Assembly: GCA_038236005.1 (NCBI GenBank)
Contig: JBBSTI010000098.1
Span: forward strand, 1-13,082
From: CANKBT01 sp038236005
GTDB lineage: Bacteria; Actinomycetota; Actinomycetes; Mycobacteriales; SCTD01
Length of the DNA stretch: 13,082 bases
Reading direction: 5' to 3'
The translations under genes were made by a program, and so were the position numbers. Positions 1 to 6,073 of this stretch are shown piece by piece (within the stretch, counting starts at the first letter, position 1; each line of letters opens with the position of its first letter). The notes beneath the pieces were generated by a model, which did not search any database, had not been told where the DNA came from, and saw only the letters and a list, made by a program, of their open reading frames with translations.

Positions 1-74
1 CGGGAGTTCTCCAGCACCAGACCGACCGCCTGCTCCCGGTACTCCAGGCTGAACTTGCGATACTTCCGAGACAT
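1..74 (-). CDS. IS3-family transposase OrfA, N-terminal fragment
   Basis: The ATG at 74-72 opens a frame reading MSRKYRKFSLEYREQAVG and continuing to the window edge, 24 complete codons. A basic start followed by 'Y/F..E.R..AV.LV' is typical of the Transposase_8 helix-turn-helix domain of IS3-family OrfA, which binds the IS ends and is fused by -1 frameshifting to the DDE-bearing OrfB. Upstream, GGAAGGTGGCAGG gives a plausible ribosome binding site. Only the start is present, so whether the transposase is intact is unknown. Recognition rests on a short stretch of sequence but the match to the family is characteristic. Confidence 0.75.
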   Translation of the reverse strand, partial: MSRKYRKFSLEYREQAVGLVLENS

Positions 75-139
75 GAATCCTGCCACCTTCCGGATGGAAC
101 TTTATATGCGGTCCGGTCCGAGAACAAGGGGGCAGGTCA
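1..139 (-). mobile_element. IS3-family insertion sequence, 5' end (partial)
   Basis: Read on the minus strand, the element starts with TGACCTGCCCCC at 139-128, the kind of TG-starting, C-rich terminus usual for IS3-family elements, and the OrfA start codon follows about 65 bases later at 74. This spacing from terminus to orfA is normal for the family. The rest of the element, including OrfB and the other inverted repeat, lies outside the window, so the terminus and any target duplication (bases after 139 read gtg/gtgt) cannot be confirmed here. The terminus also supplies the stop codon of the adjacent HTH gene. Confidence 0.6.
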
Positions 140-460
140 GTGTCGAGGAGACGCCGCGGCTGCCCGGTTGTGACGCGAACCGCCGGTGGGTCGCGGGCCG
201 GGCAATGATCCGGCTGAGGTCTCCCCCTCCGCGACGATGAGACGCAGGTGCTCCGCAGTGAAGCGGACGTGTCGCCCGAGTCTCGCGTGCGGGACAGCAC
301 GAGCCGTAACCTTGTCTCGGAGCCAGCTGTGAGGAACGGCCAGCAGTTCCGCGGCCTCGGCAATCGACCACAGCCGATCGGGCATGCTCTCCGCTCTCGT
401 CGACCAGGGGCTTATCGCGGCCATAGGGTCTGGGCGGAGGCTGTCGTGGCCCGTCGTCAC
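137..460 (-). CDS. Excisionase-type HTH_17 DNA-binding protein
   Basis: The core reads LWSIAEAAELLAVPHSWLRD, then DKV..ARAVPHARLGRHVRFT and LRLIVAEGE. This is the pattern of the HTH_17/excisionase (MerR-like winged helix) family: 'hxxxEaAxxLgVsxxtlrxxV' helices, a wing with 'p..rlGr.vrf', then a final helix. Such proteins are small DNA-bending or regulatory factors. I chose the GTG at 460 because its GTGA overlaps the stop of the upstream gene, matching the coupling elsewhere in the window, and GC3 stays high from there; ATG at 385 (82 residues) or TTG at 493 are alternatives. The stop TGA at 139-137 is the first three bases of the IS3 terminus, so the natural C-terminus has probably been replaced, although the HTH domain is complete. 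DNA binding is secure; a role in excision is not shown. Confidence 0.7.
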   Translation of the reverse strand: MTTGHDSLRPDPMAAISPWSTRAESMPDRLWSIAEAAELLAVPHSWLRDKVTARAVPHARLGRHVRFTAEHLRLIVAEGETSAGSLPGPRPTGGSRHNRAAAASPRH

Positions 461-819
461 GACTGATGCCACCGGCCCGCCGTGTCCGAACAAGGGAGGT
501 CGTCGTCGGCGAGGCAGTCCAGGATGTCTCCGGCGGAGACCGTGCGCGCACGTCCGGTGCCGCTGCAGCGCAGGCGACCGGCAAGGACCAGCCGACGGAT
601 CTCTGACTCGCCGATGCCGAGCACGGCGGCCGACTCCGGCACGGTGAACGTGAGCGTCGGCATGGCTCCCCCGAGAGCTGCGGCGAGACGAATCTGTGCT
701 CTCAGGCGCCGTACGCCGATGCGACCGGACAGTTCTCGGACCACTGGCCCGATCGCAGCCCCCCCGTCGTCACAGAGTGGCGCACGGCGTAGTCGGGCTG
801 TCAGACCTTGATAGGCCAT
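457..819 (-). CDS. Excisionase-type HTH_17 DNA-binding protein
   Basis: The C-terminal part reads FTVPESAAVLGIGESEIRRL, then VLAGRLRCSGTGRARTVSAGDILDCL. This is an HTH_17/excisionase-like winged helix in the same order as its downstream neighbour, so the two are tandem relatives with little sequence identity. About 50 residues before the domain (Arg- and Ala-rich, no recognised fold) depend on the chosen start. ATG at 819 is preceded by AGAGAAG at suitable spacing; ATG at 840 (seven residues longer) or ATG at 663 (68 residues, just the domain) are possible, and the poor GC3 before 663 keeps the short version open. It is transcribed divergently from the Tad operon across about 70-90 bp, so it could be a regulator of that operon, which is inference. 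Confidence 0.6.
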   Translation of the reverse strand: MAYQGLTARLRRAPLCDDGGAAIGPVVRELSGRIGVRRLRAQIRLAAALGGAMPTLTFTVPESAAVLGIGESEIRRLVLAGRLRCSGTGRARTVSAGDILDCLADDDLPCSDTAGRWHQS

Positions 820-908
820 TCGAGTGACTTCTCTAGACATACCGGTGAAGTGCGTGCACGTTGAACGCCAGAGATCTTGGGCTACCCGACGAGGGGCTGG
901 TGCTTGAC

Positions 909-1508
909 ATGGGCGTCTGCAAGGCCGCTGCGGGCGTGATCCTGGTGGCCGTTCTGGCTGGCTGCGCTGGCGGTAGCAGTGGAGTCGACGCCGAGCCCGC
1001 ACCGCCGACTGGCTCTGACACCCGCTCCCCCGCCTCACGGAGCCCTGAACCGTCGGTGTCGGCAACGCCGTCCCGCGAGTCGGTCGCACCGACGGCGCCT
1101 GCCGCCGAGGTCGCGATGCTGGACCAATACCGCCGCTTCTTCTCCTCCCTCACGCCGCTGTCAACGATGCCGTACGAGGCCCGCTATGCGGCGATGCAGA
1201 AGCTCGCCGTCGACCCGGAGCTGACGCAGGTCATGGGCGGGTACGCGGCGGCCGATCAGGCCGGCCAGGTTCTCTACGGCGAGCCGGTAGTCCGGCCCGA
1301 GGTGACGAAGGTCGACGGTCCTGTGGCCACGGTGGCGGACTGCCAGGACACCAGCGCCCACGGGCGGCAGGTCGAAGCCACCGGCGAGAAGGTGACCGTC
1401 GGACGCAAGGGTGACCTCGCGACGGTCACCATGCAGCAGGGCCCTGACGACGTCTGGCGCATCGCCACCATCTCGTACGCACCGGCGGGGTCATGCGTCT
1501 TGTCATAG
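909..1508 (+). CDS. Putative lipoprotein, first gene of the Tad-like operon
   Basis: The protein starts with a type II signal peptide, MGVCKAAAGVILVAVLAGC, whose lipobox V-L-A-G-C places the lipidated cysteine at residue 19. A Ser/Pro/Thr/Ala-rich tether of about 40 residues follows, then a compact C-terminal domain of about 110 residues ending '..VWRIATISYAPAGSCVLS'. The 'YR.FF..L' helix followed by alternating strands and a terminal 'W.I..i.y' strand resembles NTF2-like/DUF4878-type lipoprotein domains, which is only a fold-level guess. I use ATG 909; GTG at 900 (behind GAGGGG at 891-896) would add three residues, and a TTG at 861 would bury the signal peptide. The 3' end overlaps the next gene by 16 bases, so the two are probably co-translated. 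Expected location is the outer face of the membrane. Confidence 0.75.
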   Translation: MGVCKAAAGVILVAVLAGCAGGSSGVDAEPAPPTGSDTRSPASRSPEPSVSATPSRESVAPTAPAAEVAMLDQYRRFFSSLTPLSTMPYEARYAAMQKLAVDPELTQVMGGYAAADQAGQVLYGEPVVRPEVTKVDGPVATVADCQDTSAHGRQVEATGEKVTVGRKGDLATVTMQQGPDDVWRIATISYAPAGSCVLS

Positions 1509-2365
1509 CTCTCGTCGCGGTCGTCTCCGTCTGTCTGCTCAGCTCTCCTGCCCTTGCTGGTGACAGCCCGATCGTGGTCAGCGGAGGCAACGGGGTCGTT
1601 GACACCGCGATCACCCTGCCCGGCACGCCTGAGACGGGCACGATCGTGCAGCTGGTCGGCGGGGGCGCGGCCTCGGGCCCGGCGATCACCTGCACGTACA
1701 CGCTGGACACGAGCAACCCAGGCAGCCACCCGGGCGACTACCCGGGCCTGCACGACCCCGGTCACGTCGAAGGCACCGACGGTTCCTACTACTACCGGGA
1801 CTGCTCGAACGGGCAGTTCAGCCTCGTCTGGGTGCCGATCGGGAACGCACCCGCGGCGGTGGGGGTGCCGACCGTGACGCCGGCGCAGCTGGCCCAGGAG
1901 GCGCGCGACCAGCTCGTCCTCACCCGCCCGACGGTGCATCGGTCGCCGACCGAGACCAACCGCTTCGAAGGCTCCCCGTTCACGTGGGTCAACCTGTGGA
2001 CCTGGTTCTGGACCAATCCGGGCGACTACCGCGAGATGACCAAGACGCTGACCGTCGGGCCGGTCTCGGCGACCGTACGGGCCAAGCCGGTCGCCTTGAT
2101 GATCGACCCGGGCGACGGCAGCGCCCCGACGAGGTGCATGGGGCCCAGCCGAGCGTGGACCGAGGCCGACGGGGACGCAGCTCCTCCCGGCGGCTGCGGC
2201 ACCCGGTACACCCGCGTCACCGCCGGCCCGGTCACCTCCCGCCTGGCGATCGTGTGGGAGGTGACCTGGACCGGCTCCGGCGGCACCGGCGGCACGCTGC
2301 CGGCCATGCAGACCGTCACCTCCGCGCCGGTCCGGGTCCTGCAGGCTCAGGTCGTGAACCGATGA
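1493..2365 (+). CDS. Secreted protein of unknown function with four cysteines
   Basis: A 290-residue protein with a classic Sec signal peptide: MRLVIALVAVVSVCLLSSPALA, cleavage expected after residue 22 (ALA|GD). There is no later membrane segment, so the product should be exported. The mature chain has four cysteines (in TCTY, RDCSNG, RCMGP and GGCGT contexts), enough for two disulfides, and a striking aromatic run 'FTWVNLWTWFWTNPGDY' near its middle. The start overlaps the lipoprotein gene by 16 bases with GGCGGGG just upstream; the end forms an ATGA overlap with the SAF-domain gene. I recognise no domain. Its place at the head of a Tad operon suggests a surface-exposed accessory or substrate of the apparatus, which is inference. 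Confidence 0.75.
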   Translation: MRLVIALVAVVSVCLLSSPALAGDSPIVVSGGNGVVDTAITLPGTPETGTIVQLVGGGAASGPAITCTYTLDTSNPGSHPGDYPGLHDPGHVEGTDGSYYYRDCSNGQFSLVWVPIGNAPAAVGVPTVTPAQLAQEARDQLVLTRPTVHRSPTETNRFEGSPFTWVNLWTWFWTNPGDYREMTKTLTVGPVSATVRAKPVALMIDPGDGSAPTRCMGPSRAWTEADGDAAPPGGCGTRYTRVTAGPVTSRLAIVWEVTWTGSGGTGGTLPAMQTVTSAPVRVLQAQVVNR

Positions 2366-2994
2366 CTGCGGTGCTGAGCCCGCCGGTCGGTCTCGCGACC
2401 GGGCTGCCGACCCGACAACGCCGTCCCGGGTTCGTCGCCCTGGCGGTGGCCCTGATCGTCGGGCTCTCAGCGGTCGGCGCCTACCTCTACTCCCAGGCCG
2501 GGCAGAAGACCCCGGTCGTGATGGTGGTCCGCGACGTCTCGGTGGGCCAGGTCGTACAGCGCGCCGACCTCACGACGGTCAGCGTCAGCGGGCCGGTCGT
2601 GGCGCTGGCGGGCGCGAACCTGCCGGGCGCTGTTGGGCAGCGCGCCGCGGTCACCCTGCTGCCGAACACCCTGCTGCAGCGGGCGATGCTGACCTCGGGC
2701 ACCGGCCTGCCTGCCGGTCAGGCCCAGGTCGGCATGGCTATCCGGTCCGGCCAGCAGCCTGCCGACGGGCTGCTCCCCGGCGACACCGTCCGGGTGGTCG
2801 CCCTGCCCGCACAGGGCAGCGGCAGCACCGACGCGAAGGTGCTGAGCGAACGGGCCACCGTCTTCGCCACCCGGGAGGACCCGGCGGTCAACGGCGGATC
2901 CCTGGTGACCCTGGTGGTGCCTGACGCGCAGAGCACCGCGATCGCCGCCGCCGGCAGCCAGGGCGCGGTCGCGCTCGTGAAGGTAACGCCGTGA
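2362..2994 (+). CDS. SAF-domain membrane protein, CpaB/RcpC-like
   Basis: A 210-residue protein with a short basic cytoplasmic leader, one membrane helix (about residues 23-43, after R18-Q-R-R) and an extracytoplasmic SAF domain at about 50-112. This contains the typical 'V..V..V..D.....V' strands and a 'G....A.VTLLPNTLLQRAML' segment like that of CpaB/FlgA-type proteins. In Tad systems CpaB/RcpC is a periplasmic or cell-wall-side assembly factor. The C-terminal half ends in alternating strands 'LVTLVVPD....AIAAAGSQGAVALVKV', also usual in actinobacterial SAF proteins of this context. ATG at 2362 overlaps the previous stop (ATGA), and the stop overlaps the next GTG (GTGA). A longer frame from 1984 exists but runs through the secreted protein gene and was not used. 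Confidence 0.85.
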   Translation: MTAVLSPPVGLATGLPTRQRRPGFVALAVALIVGLSAVGAYLYSQAGQKTPVVMVVRDVSVGQVVQRADLTTVSVSGPVVALAGANLPGAVGQRAAVTLLPNTLLQRAMLTSGTGLPAGQAQVGMAIRSGQQPADGLLPGDTVRVVALPAQGSGSTDAKVLSERATVFATREDPAVNGGSLVTLVVPDAQSTAIAAAGSQGAVALVKVTP

Positions 2995-3785
2995 TCGTCT
3001 CGGTGTGCGCGGACACCGGCGCTCCGGGCGTCACGGACCTGACGCTCGCGCTCGCGCTGGTCTGGCCCGGCCAACGGCTGGTCCTGGAAGCCGATGTGTC
3101 CGGCGCCGACCTGGCCTTCCGTACGGGCAGGGCCGACGGGCTCCTGGACGCGCAGCCCTCGGTGCTGACCCTCGCGGCGGACGCCCGCGGCGAGCTGCCC
3201 CCGGGAGCGCTGCTCTCGTACGCCCAACCGACCGTTCTTGGCGTGCCGGTGATCCCGGGGGCACCGACGGCTGAGGCGTTCGCGCCGATGGCCCGGCTGT
3301 GGCCGCAGGTCGCCTCGGCCGCGGCGGCCTGGGACGGCACGGTGCTGGCCGACCTAGGCCAGTTGCTGCCGGGTGACCCGGCTCGGCCGGTAGCCGCAGC
3401 GTCCGAGGTCGTCATCCTGCTCACCCGCGCGGACGTCGCCGGACTCTTTCGACTGCGGGAGCGGGCCCGGGAACTGTCCGCGGCCTTCGGCGGCGGCCGG
3501 GACGTCAACCCGGTGGTCGTCATCGTCCGGGCCCGTCCTGGCGCCGAGGGCCGGCGTGCGGTGGCTGCCGCGCAGCAGGTGCTGGACGCCGCCGGCATCC
3601 CGGTTCCGGTCCTTGGGCTGTTCGCCGACGACCCGGCGGGGCGTACCCAGCTGCACGAGCTGCGCAGCCCACGACGCCTGCTGGGCAGCGAACTCACCAG
3701 ATCGACCCGAGCCTTGGTCGCAGCTCTGCAGGCCGAGCGACCCGCGGCCAGTGTGAGCACGACGCTCGCCGAGGCGGCCTCGTGA
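2991..3785 (+). CDS. MinD/CpaE-like protein with degenerate Walker A
   Basis: This 264-residue protein has the layout of the SIMIBI ATPases (MinD/ParA/CpaE). There is an N-terminal strand and loop, then 'RLVLEADVSGADLAF' equivalent to the strand after the P-loop helix (D35), a 'GTVLADLG' strand like Walker B, and a later 'EVVILLTRADVAGLFRL' segment that matches the strand and helix following it. CpaE proteins localise Tad/Cpa pili in other bacteria. The phosphate-binding loop is abnormal: where the deviant Walker A KGGxGKT is expected, residues 8-16 read DTGAPGVTD, lacking both lysines. ATP hydrolysis is therefore unlikely and a scaffold role more probable. Start GTG overlaps the upstream stop (GTGA), as does its own stop with the TadA start. 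Confidence 0.75.
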   Translation: MIVSVCADTGAPGVTDLTLALALVWPGQRLVLEADVSGADLAFRTGRADGLLDAQPSVLTLAADARGELPPGALLSYAQPTVLGVPVIPGAPTAEAFAPMARLWPQVASAAAAWDGTVLADLGQLLPGDPARPVAAASEVVILLTRADVAGLFRLRERARELSAAFGGGRDVNPVVVIVRARPGAEGRRAVAAAQQVLDAAGIPVPVLGLFADDPAGRTQLHELRSPRRLLGSELTRSTRALVAALQAERPAASVSTTLAEAAS

Positions 3786-4198
3786 ACACCGAGCTGTTGG
3801 ACTACCAGCTCATCCGGACCCTGCAGGAACGGGTCGCCGACCAGCTCACCGTCAGCCGTCAGCAGCGCAAGGCCACCAGCCTTCCGGACCTGCAGGCCTT
3901 GGACGAGGAGCAGCTGGCCCTGAGCTTGATCGAGGCACAGGTCAAGACGTACATGCACGCCGAGCTGACCGCCGGCCGCGACCTGCCCGACGCCAGCCAC
4001 GACCGGCGGCTCGCGGACGCGGTGTTCGCAAGCATGTATTTGGCCGGGGAACTGCAGGAACTGCTCGAGGACGAGTTGGTCGAGGACATCGACATCAACG
4101 GTGCGGACGAGGTGTGGGTGACCTACGCCGACGAGCGCCGGACGGTCCGGAGCCGGCCGGTCGCGGGCTCGGACGCCGACCTGATCGACATGATCTAG
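3782..4198 (+). CDS. TadA N-terminal fragment, upstream of the TAG
   Basis: If translation stops at the TAG, this 138-residue fragment is made. It contains the helical N-terminal region (LLDYQLIRTLQERVADQL, then an acidic 'LDEEQLALSLIEAQVKTYM') and the first strands of the N-terminal domain, 'LVEDIDINGADEVWVTYAD', ending in DLIDMI. It has no nucleotide-binding motif and should not act alone, though it could still contact partner proteins. It is translated from the coupled GTG at 3782. Confidence 0.55.
   Translation: MNTELLDYQLIRTLQERVADQLTVSRQQRKATSLPDLQALDEEQLALSLIEAQVKTYMHAELTAGRDLPDASHDRRLADAVFASMYLAGELQELLEDELVEDIDINGADEVWVTYADERRTVRSRPVAGSDADLIDMI
4196..4198 (+). other. In-frame amber stop inside tadA
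   Basis: The sequence reads GAC ATG ATC TAG AAC CTG GCT. Flanking codons on both sides code for conserved TadA sequence in the same frame, so there is no frameshift, only a single stop codon. The base after the stop is A, and I see no obvious stimulatory hairpin or known readthrough signal immediately downstream. CAG to TAG would be one C-to-T transition. Confidence 0.85.
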
Positions 4199-4297
4199 AA
4201 CCTGGCTGCGTACGCAGGGCTGAACGCCCGCCCGTTCTCGGTCGCCAGCCCAACCCTTGACCTGCGGCTGCAGGACGGCTCCCGACTCTCCGCGATC

Positions 4298-5101
4298 ATG
4301 ACGGCCGGGGAACGGCCGTCGGTGAGCATCCGCCGCAACCGATACCCGCAGGCGTTCCTGCCGACCCTGGTCGAGCTGGGCACGCTAGACGAACAACTCG
4401 CCGCCTTCCTGACCGCGGCCGTACAGGCCCGGCTCAACATCATGGTCGCGGGGGCGACCTCGGCCGGCAAGACCACCCTGCTTAGGGCGCTGATCAACTG
4501 CATCAGCCCTGATGAGCGGCTCATCACGATCGAGCAGAGCCTGGAGCTCGGGCTTCGTCGCCACCCGGAGCTGCACCCGAACACTTTGGAATGGGAGGAG
4601 GTGCTGCCCGACGCCGACGGCAAGGGCGGCATCACCCTGGACCAGCTCGTACGAAGGACCCGCCGGCAGAACCCGTCCCGGGTCATCCTCGGCGAGATCC
4701 TCGGCCCAGAGGTCGTGACCACGCTGACCGCGATGAGCCAGGGCAACGACGGCAGCCTCAGCACGCTGCACGCCCGCAGCGCGCAGGACGTGTTCCACAA
4801 GCTGTCGACCTACGGCGCCCGGTTCAAGAACCTCAGCGTCAACGTCATGCACCAGCTGATCGCGGCCAGCGTCGACGTCATCGTCTTCATCGCCAAGCAG
4901 CCGGACGGGCAGCGCGCGGTGACCGAAGTGCTGGAGGTGACTGGCATGGCCGAGGACCGGGCCGGTCGCGCCCATCTCTTCGCCGAGGCGTACGGCGCAG
5001 CGGTCCGTACCGACGTCCCGATCGCGCGCCACGACCTGCTCGCCCGCGGCGGCTACGACGACCGGGCCTGGGCCGTGCCCGCCGGAATCCTGGGGCGATG
5101 A
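4298..5101 (+). CDS. TadA C-terminal ATPase core fragment, downstream of the TAG
   Basis: The first usable start after the TAG is ATG 4298, giving 267 residues that carry the whole RecA-like core: Walker A GATSAGKTT, Walker B ILGEI, the GNDGSLSTLHA segment and the C-terminal helices. There is no convincing ribosome binding site before 4298 (CTCTCCGCGATC), and about 33 codons of the N-terminal domain linker lie untranslated between the fragments. Efficient independent expression is doubtful. Split complementation by two polypeptides is conceivable but not supported by the sequence. Confidence 0.5.
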   Translation: MTAGERPSVSIRRNRYPQAFLPTLVELGTLDEQLAAFLTAAVQARLNIMVAGATSAGKTTLLRALINCISPDERLITIEQSLELGLRRHPELHPNTLEWEEVLPDADGKGGITLDQLVRRTRRQNPSRVILGEILGPEVVTTLTAMSQGNDGSLSTLHARSAQDVFHKLSTYGARFKNLSVNVMHQLIAASVDVIVFIAKQPDGQRAVTEVLEVTGMAEDRAGRAHLFAEAYGAAVRTDVPIARHDLLARGGYDDRAWAVPAGILGR

Positions 5102-5104
5102 GCC

Positions 5105-6073
5105 GTGCTGCCTGACCTCGGGGTCCTGCTAGCAGCACTTATCTGTGCTGGGCTGGGCGGAGCGGTGCTGCTGCTCGCCGTCGGTCTGCGAGGCACCCTC
5201 CCGAACAACACGCGCCCGCCGGGCCGGACGGGTCGGGCGCTGCACGCCGTACAGGACCCTGCCCTGGCACGCCGGATCGGTGCCGGGCTGGCCGTCGCCG
5301 TCCTCGTGCTGCTGGTGACCCGCTGGCCGGTCGCCGCGGTCGGGCTTGGCGCCCTGGTCATCCTTTGGCCGGTGCTGTTCGGCGGCGGACAGCACGAGCG
5401 CTTGCAGATGGATCGGCTCGAGGCGCTGGTGGTCTGGACCGAATCGTTGCGCGATACCGTCGGCGCGCACGCCAGTCTGGAACAGGCGATCCCGGTCACC
5501 GCCCGGCACGCCCCGCCGCTCATCCGCCCCGCGCTGGTGCGCCTGGTCGGGCAGCTGCACGCCCGCGTACCGATCGACAAGGCCCTGCTCTCGCTCGCCG
5601 CCTACCTGGACGACGCCTCCGCCGACCTGGTCCTGGCAGCGCTGATCCTGTCGGCCCAGCGCCGCGGTGATGGCCTCGGGCAGGTCCTGACCGGCCTCGC
5701 CGTCGCCGCCCGTGAGGAGCTGGACGTACGCCGCAAGGTCAGCGCAGGCCGGGCCGGCCTACGACGCGGCGTCCAGGTCGTCGTCGTCATAACCCTGAGC
5801 TTCGCGGGCTTCCTCGCCGTCTTCGGCGGCACCTACGTCGAGCCGTACGCCACCCCCGCCGGGCAGCTAGCGCTCGGTGTCGTGCTGGGGATCTTCGCCG
5901 TCGGCTTCGGCTGGATGCGTCAGCTGTCAGGCATCCCGGCGGTTCCGACGTTTCTCACCCCGGCTGCGGGAGGTCCGGACCCGGCCGACCTCATGGTGCT
6001 CGCCGGCCTCACCGGATCCGCAGGTGCTGGGCACGACCGTCCCGGCGCTCAGCGGAGCAGGCGGGCCAGATGA
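5105..6073 (+). CDS. tadB: TadB-like type II/IV secretion platform protein
   Basis: A 322-residue membrane protein of the T2SSF (GspF/TadB) fold. There are hydrophobic segments near the N-terminus (about 4-27) and at about 58-95, then a long cytoplasmic helical domain with the family pattern 'ALVVWTESLRDTVGAHASLEQAI', 'LA.YLDD.SADLVLAALILSAQRRGDGLGQVL' and 'LDVRRKVSAGRAGLRRGVQ'. Two more hydrophobic segments follow at about 222-245 and 255-275. TadB pairs with TadC as the inner-membrane platform on which the TadA motor acts. GTG 5105 begins three bases after the tadA stop. The last 35 or so residues are Gly/Ala/Arg-rich (ending QRSRRAR) and look unlike the conserved core; they overlap the next gene through ATGA. 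Confidence 0.85.
   Translation: MLPDLGVLLAALICAGLGGAVLLLAVGLRGTLPNNTRPPGRTGRALHAVQDPALARRIGAGLAVAVLVLLVTRWPVAAVGLGALVILWPVLFGGGQHERLQMDRLEALVVWTESLRDTVGAHASLEQAIPVTARHAPPLIRPALVRLVGQLHARVPIDKALLSLAAYLDDASADLVLAALILSAQRRGDGLGQVLTGLAVAAREELDVRRKVSAGRAGLRRGVQVVVVITLSFAGFLAVFGGTYVEPYATPAGQLALGVVLGIFAVGFGWMRQLSGIPAVPTFLTPAAGGPDPADLMVLAGLTGSAGAGHDRPGAQRSRRAR

Larger units (their letters stand above)
3782..5101 (+). pseudogene. tadA: TadA/CpaF-type secretion ATPase interrupted by in-frame TAG
   Basis: Read as a single frame, 3782-5101 encodes about 439 residues, the normal size of a TadA/CpaF ATPase, the hexameric motor that powers Tad pilus assembly. The only defect is TAG at 4196-4198 (codon 139). 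The same frame continues immediately with NLAAYAGLNARPFSVASPTL and 'DLRLQDGSRLSA', the conserved end of the N-terminal domain. Counting the TAG as a residue, the core has Walker A GATSAGKTT (about 224-232, K230), Walker B RVILGEI (E305), a GNDGSLSTLHA His-box region (H330), and a typical C-terminal 'D.IVFIAKQPDG'. The usual GEVRG is GEILG here. CAG (Gln) to TAG is the simplest origin. Start GTG is coupled to the preceding gene (GTGA). It is either a recent nonsense mutant, a readthrough gene or a sequencing error. Confidence 0.85.

Noticed and set aside
853..860. 8-bp palindrome CGTGCACG in the divergent intergenic region
   Set aside because: It is too short and does not extend; such palindromes are frequent by chance in GC-rich DNA, so I do not call an operator.
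835..866. Possible minus-strand promoter (TTCAAC, 18 bases, TATGTC) between the divergent genes
   Set aside because: The implied transcription start would remove the ribosome binding site of the ATG at 819, and the hexamers are weak matches. I could not support a promoter on either strand.
1984..2361. 5' extension of the SAF-domain frame
   Set aside because: This part lies inside the secreted protein gene in another frame and translates to low-complexity Arg/Asp/Gly sequence; the ATGA overlap at 2362 is the natural start.
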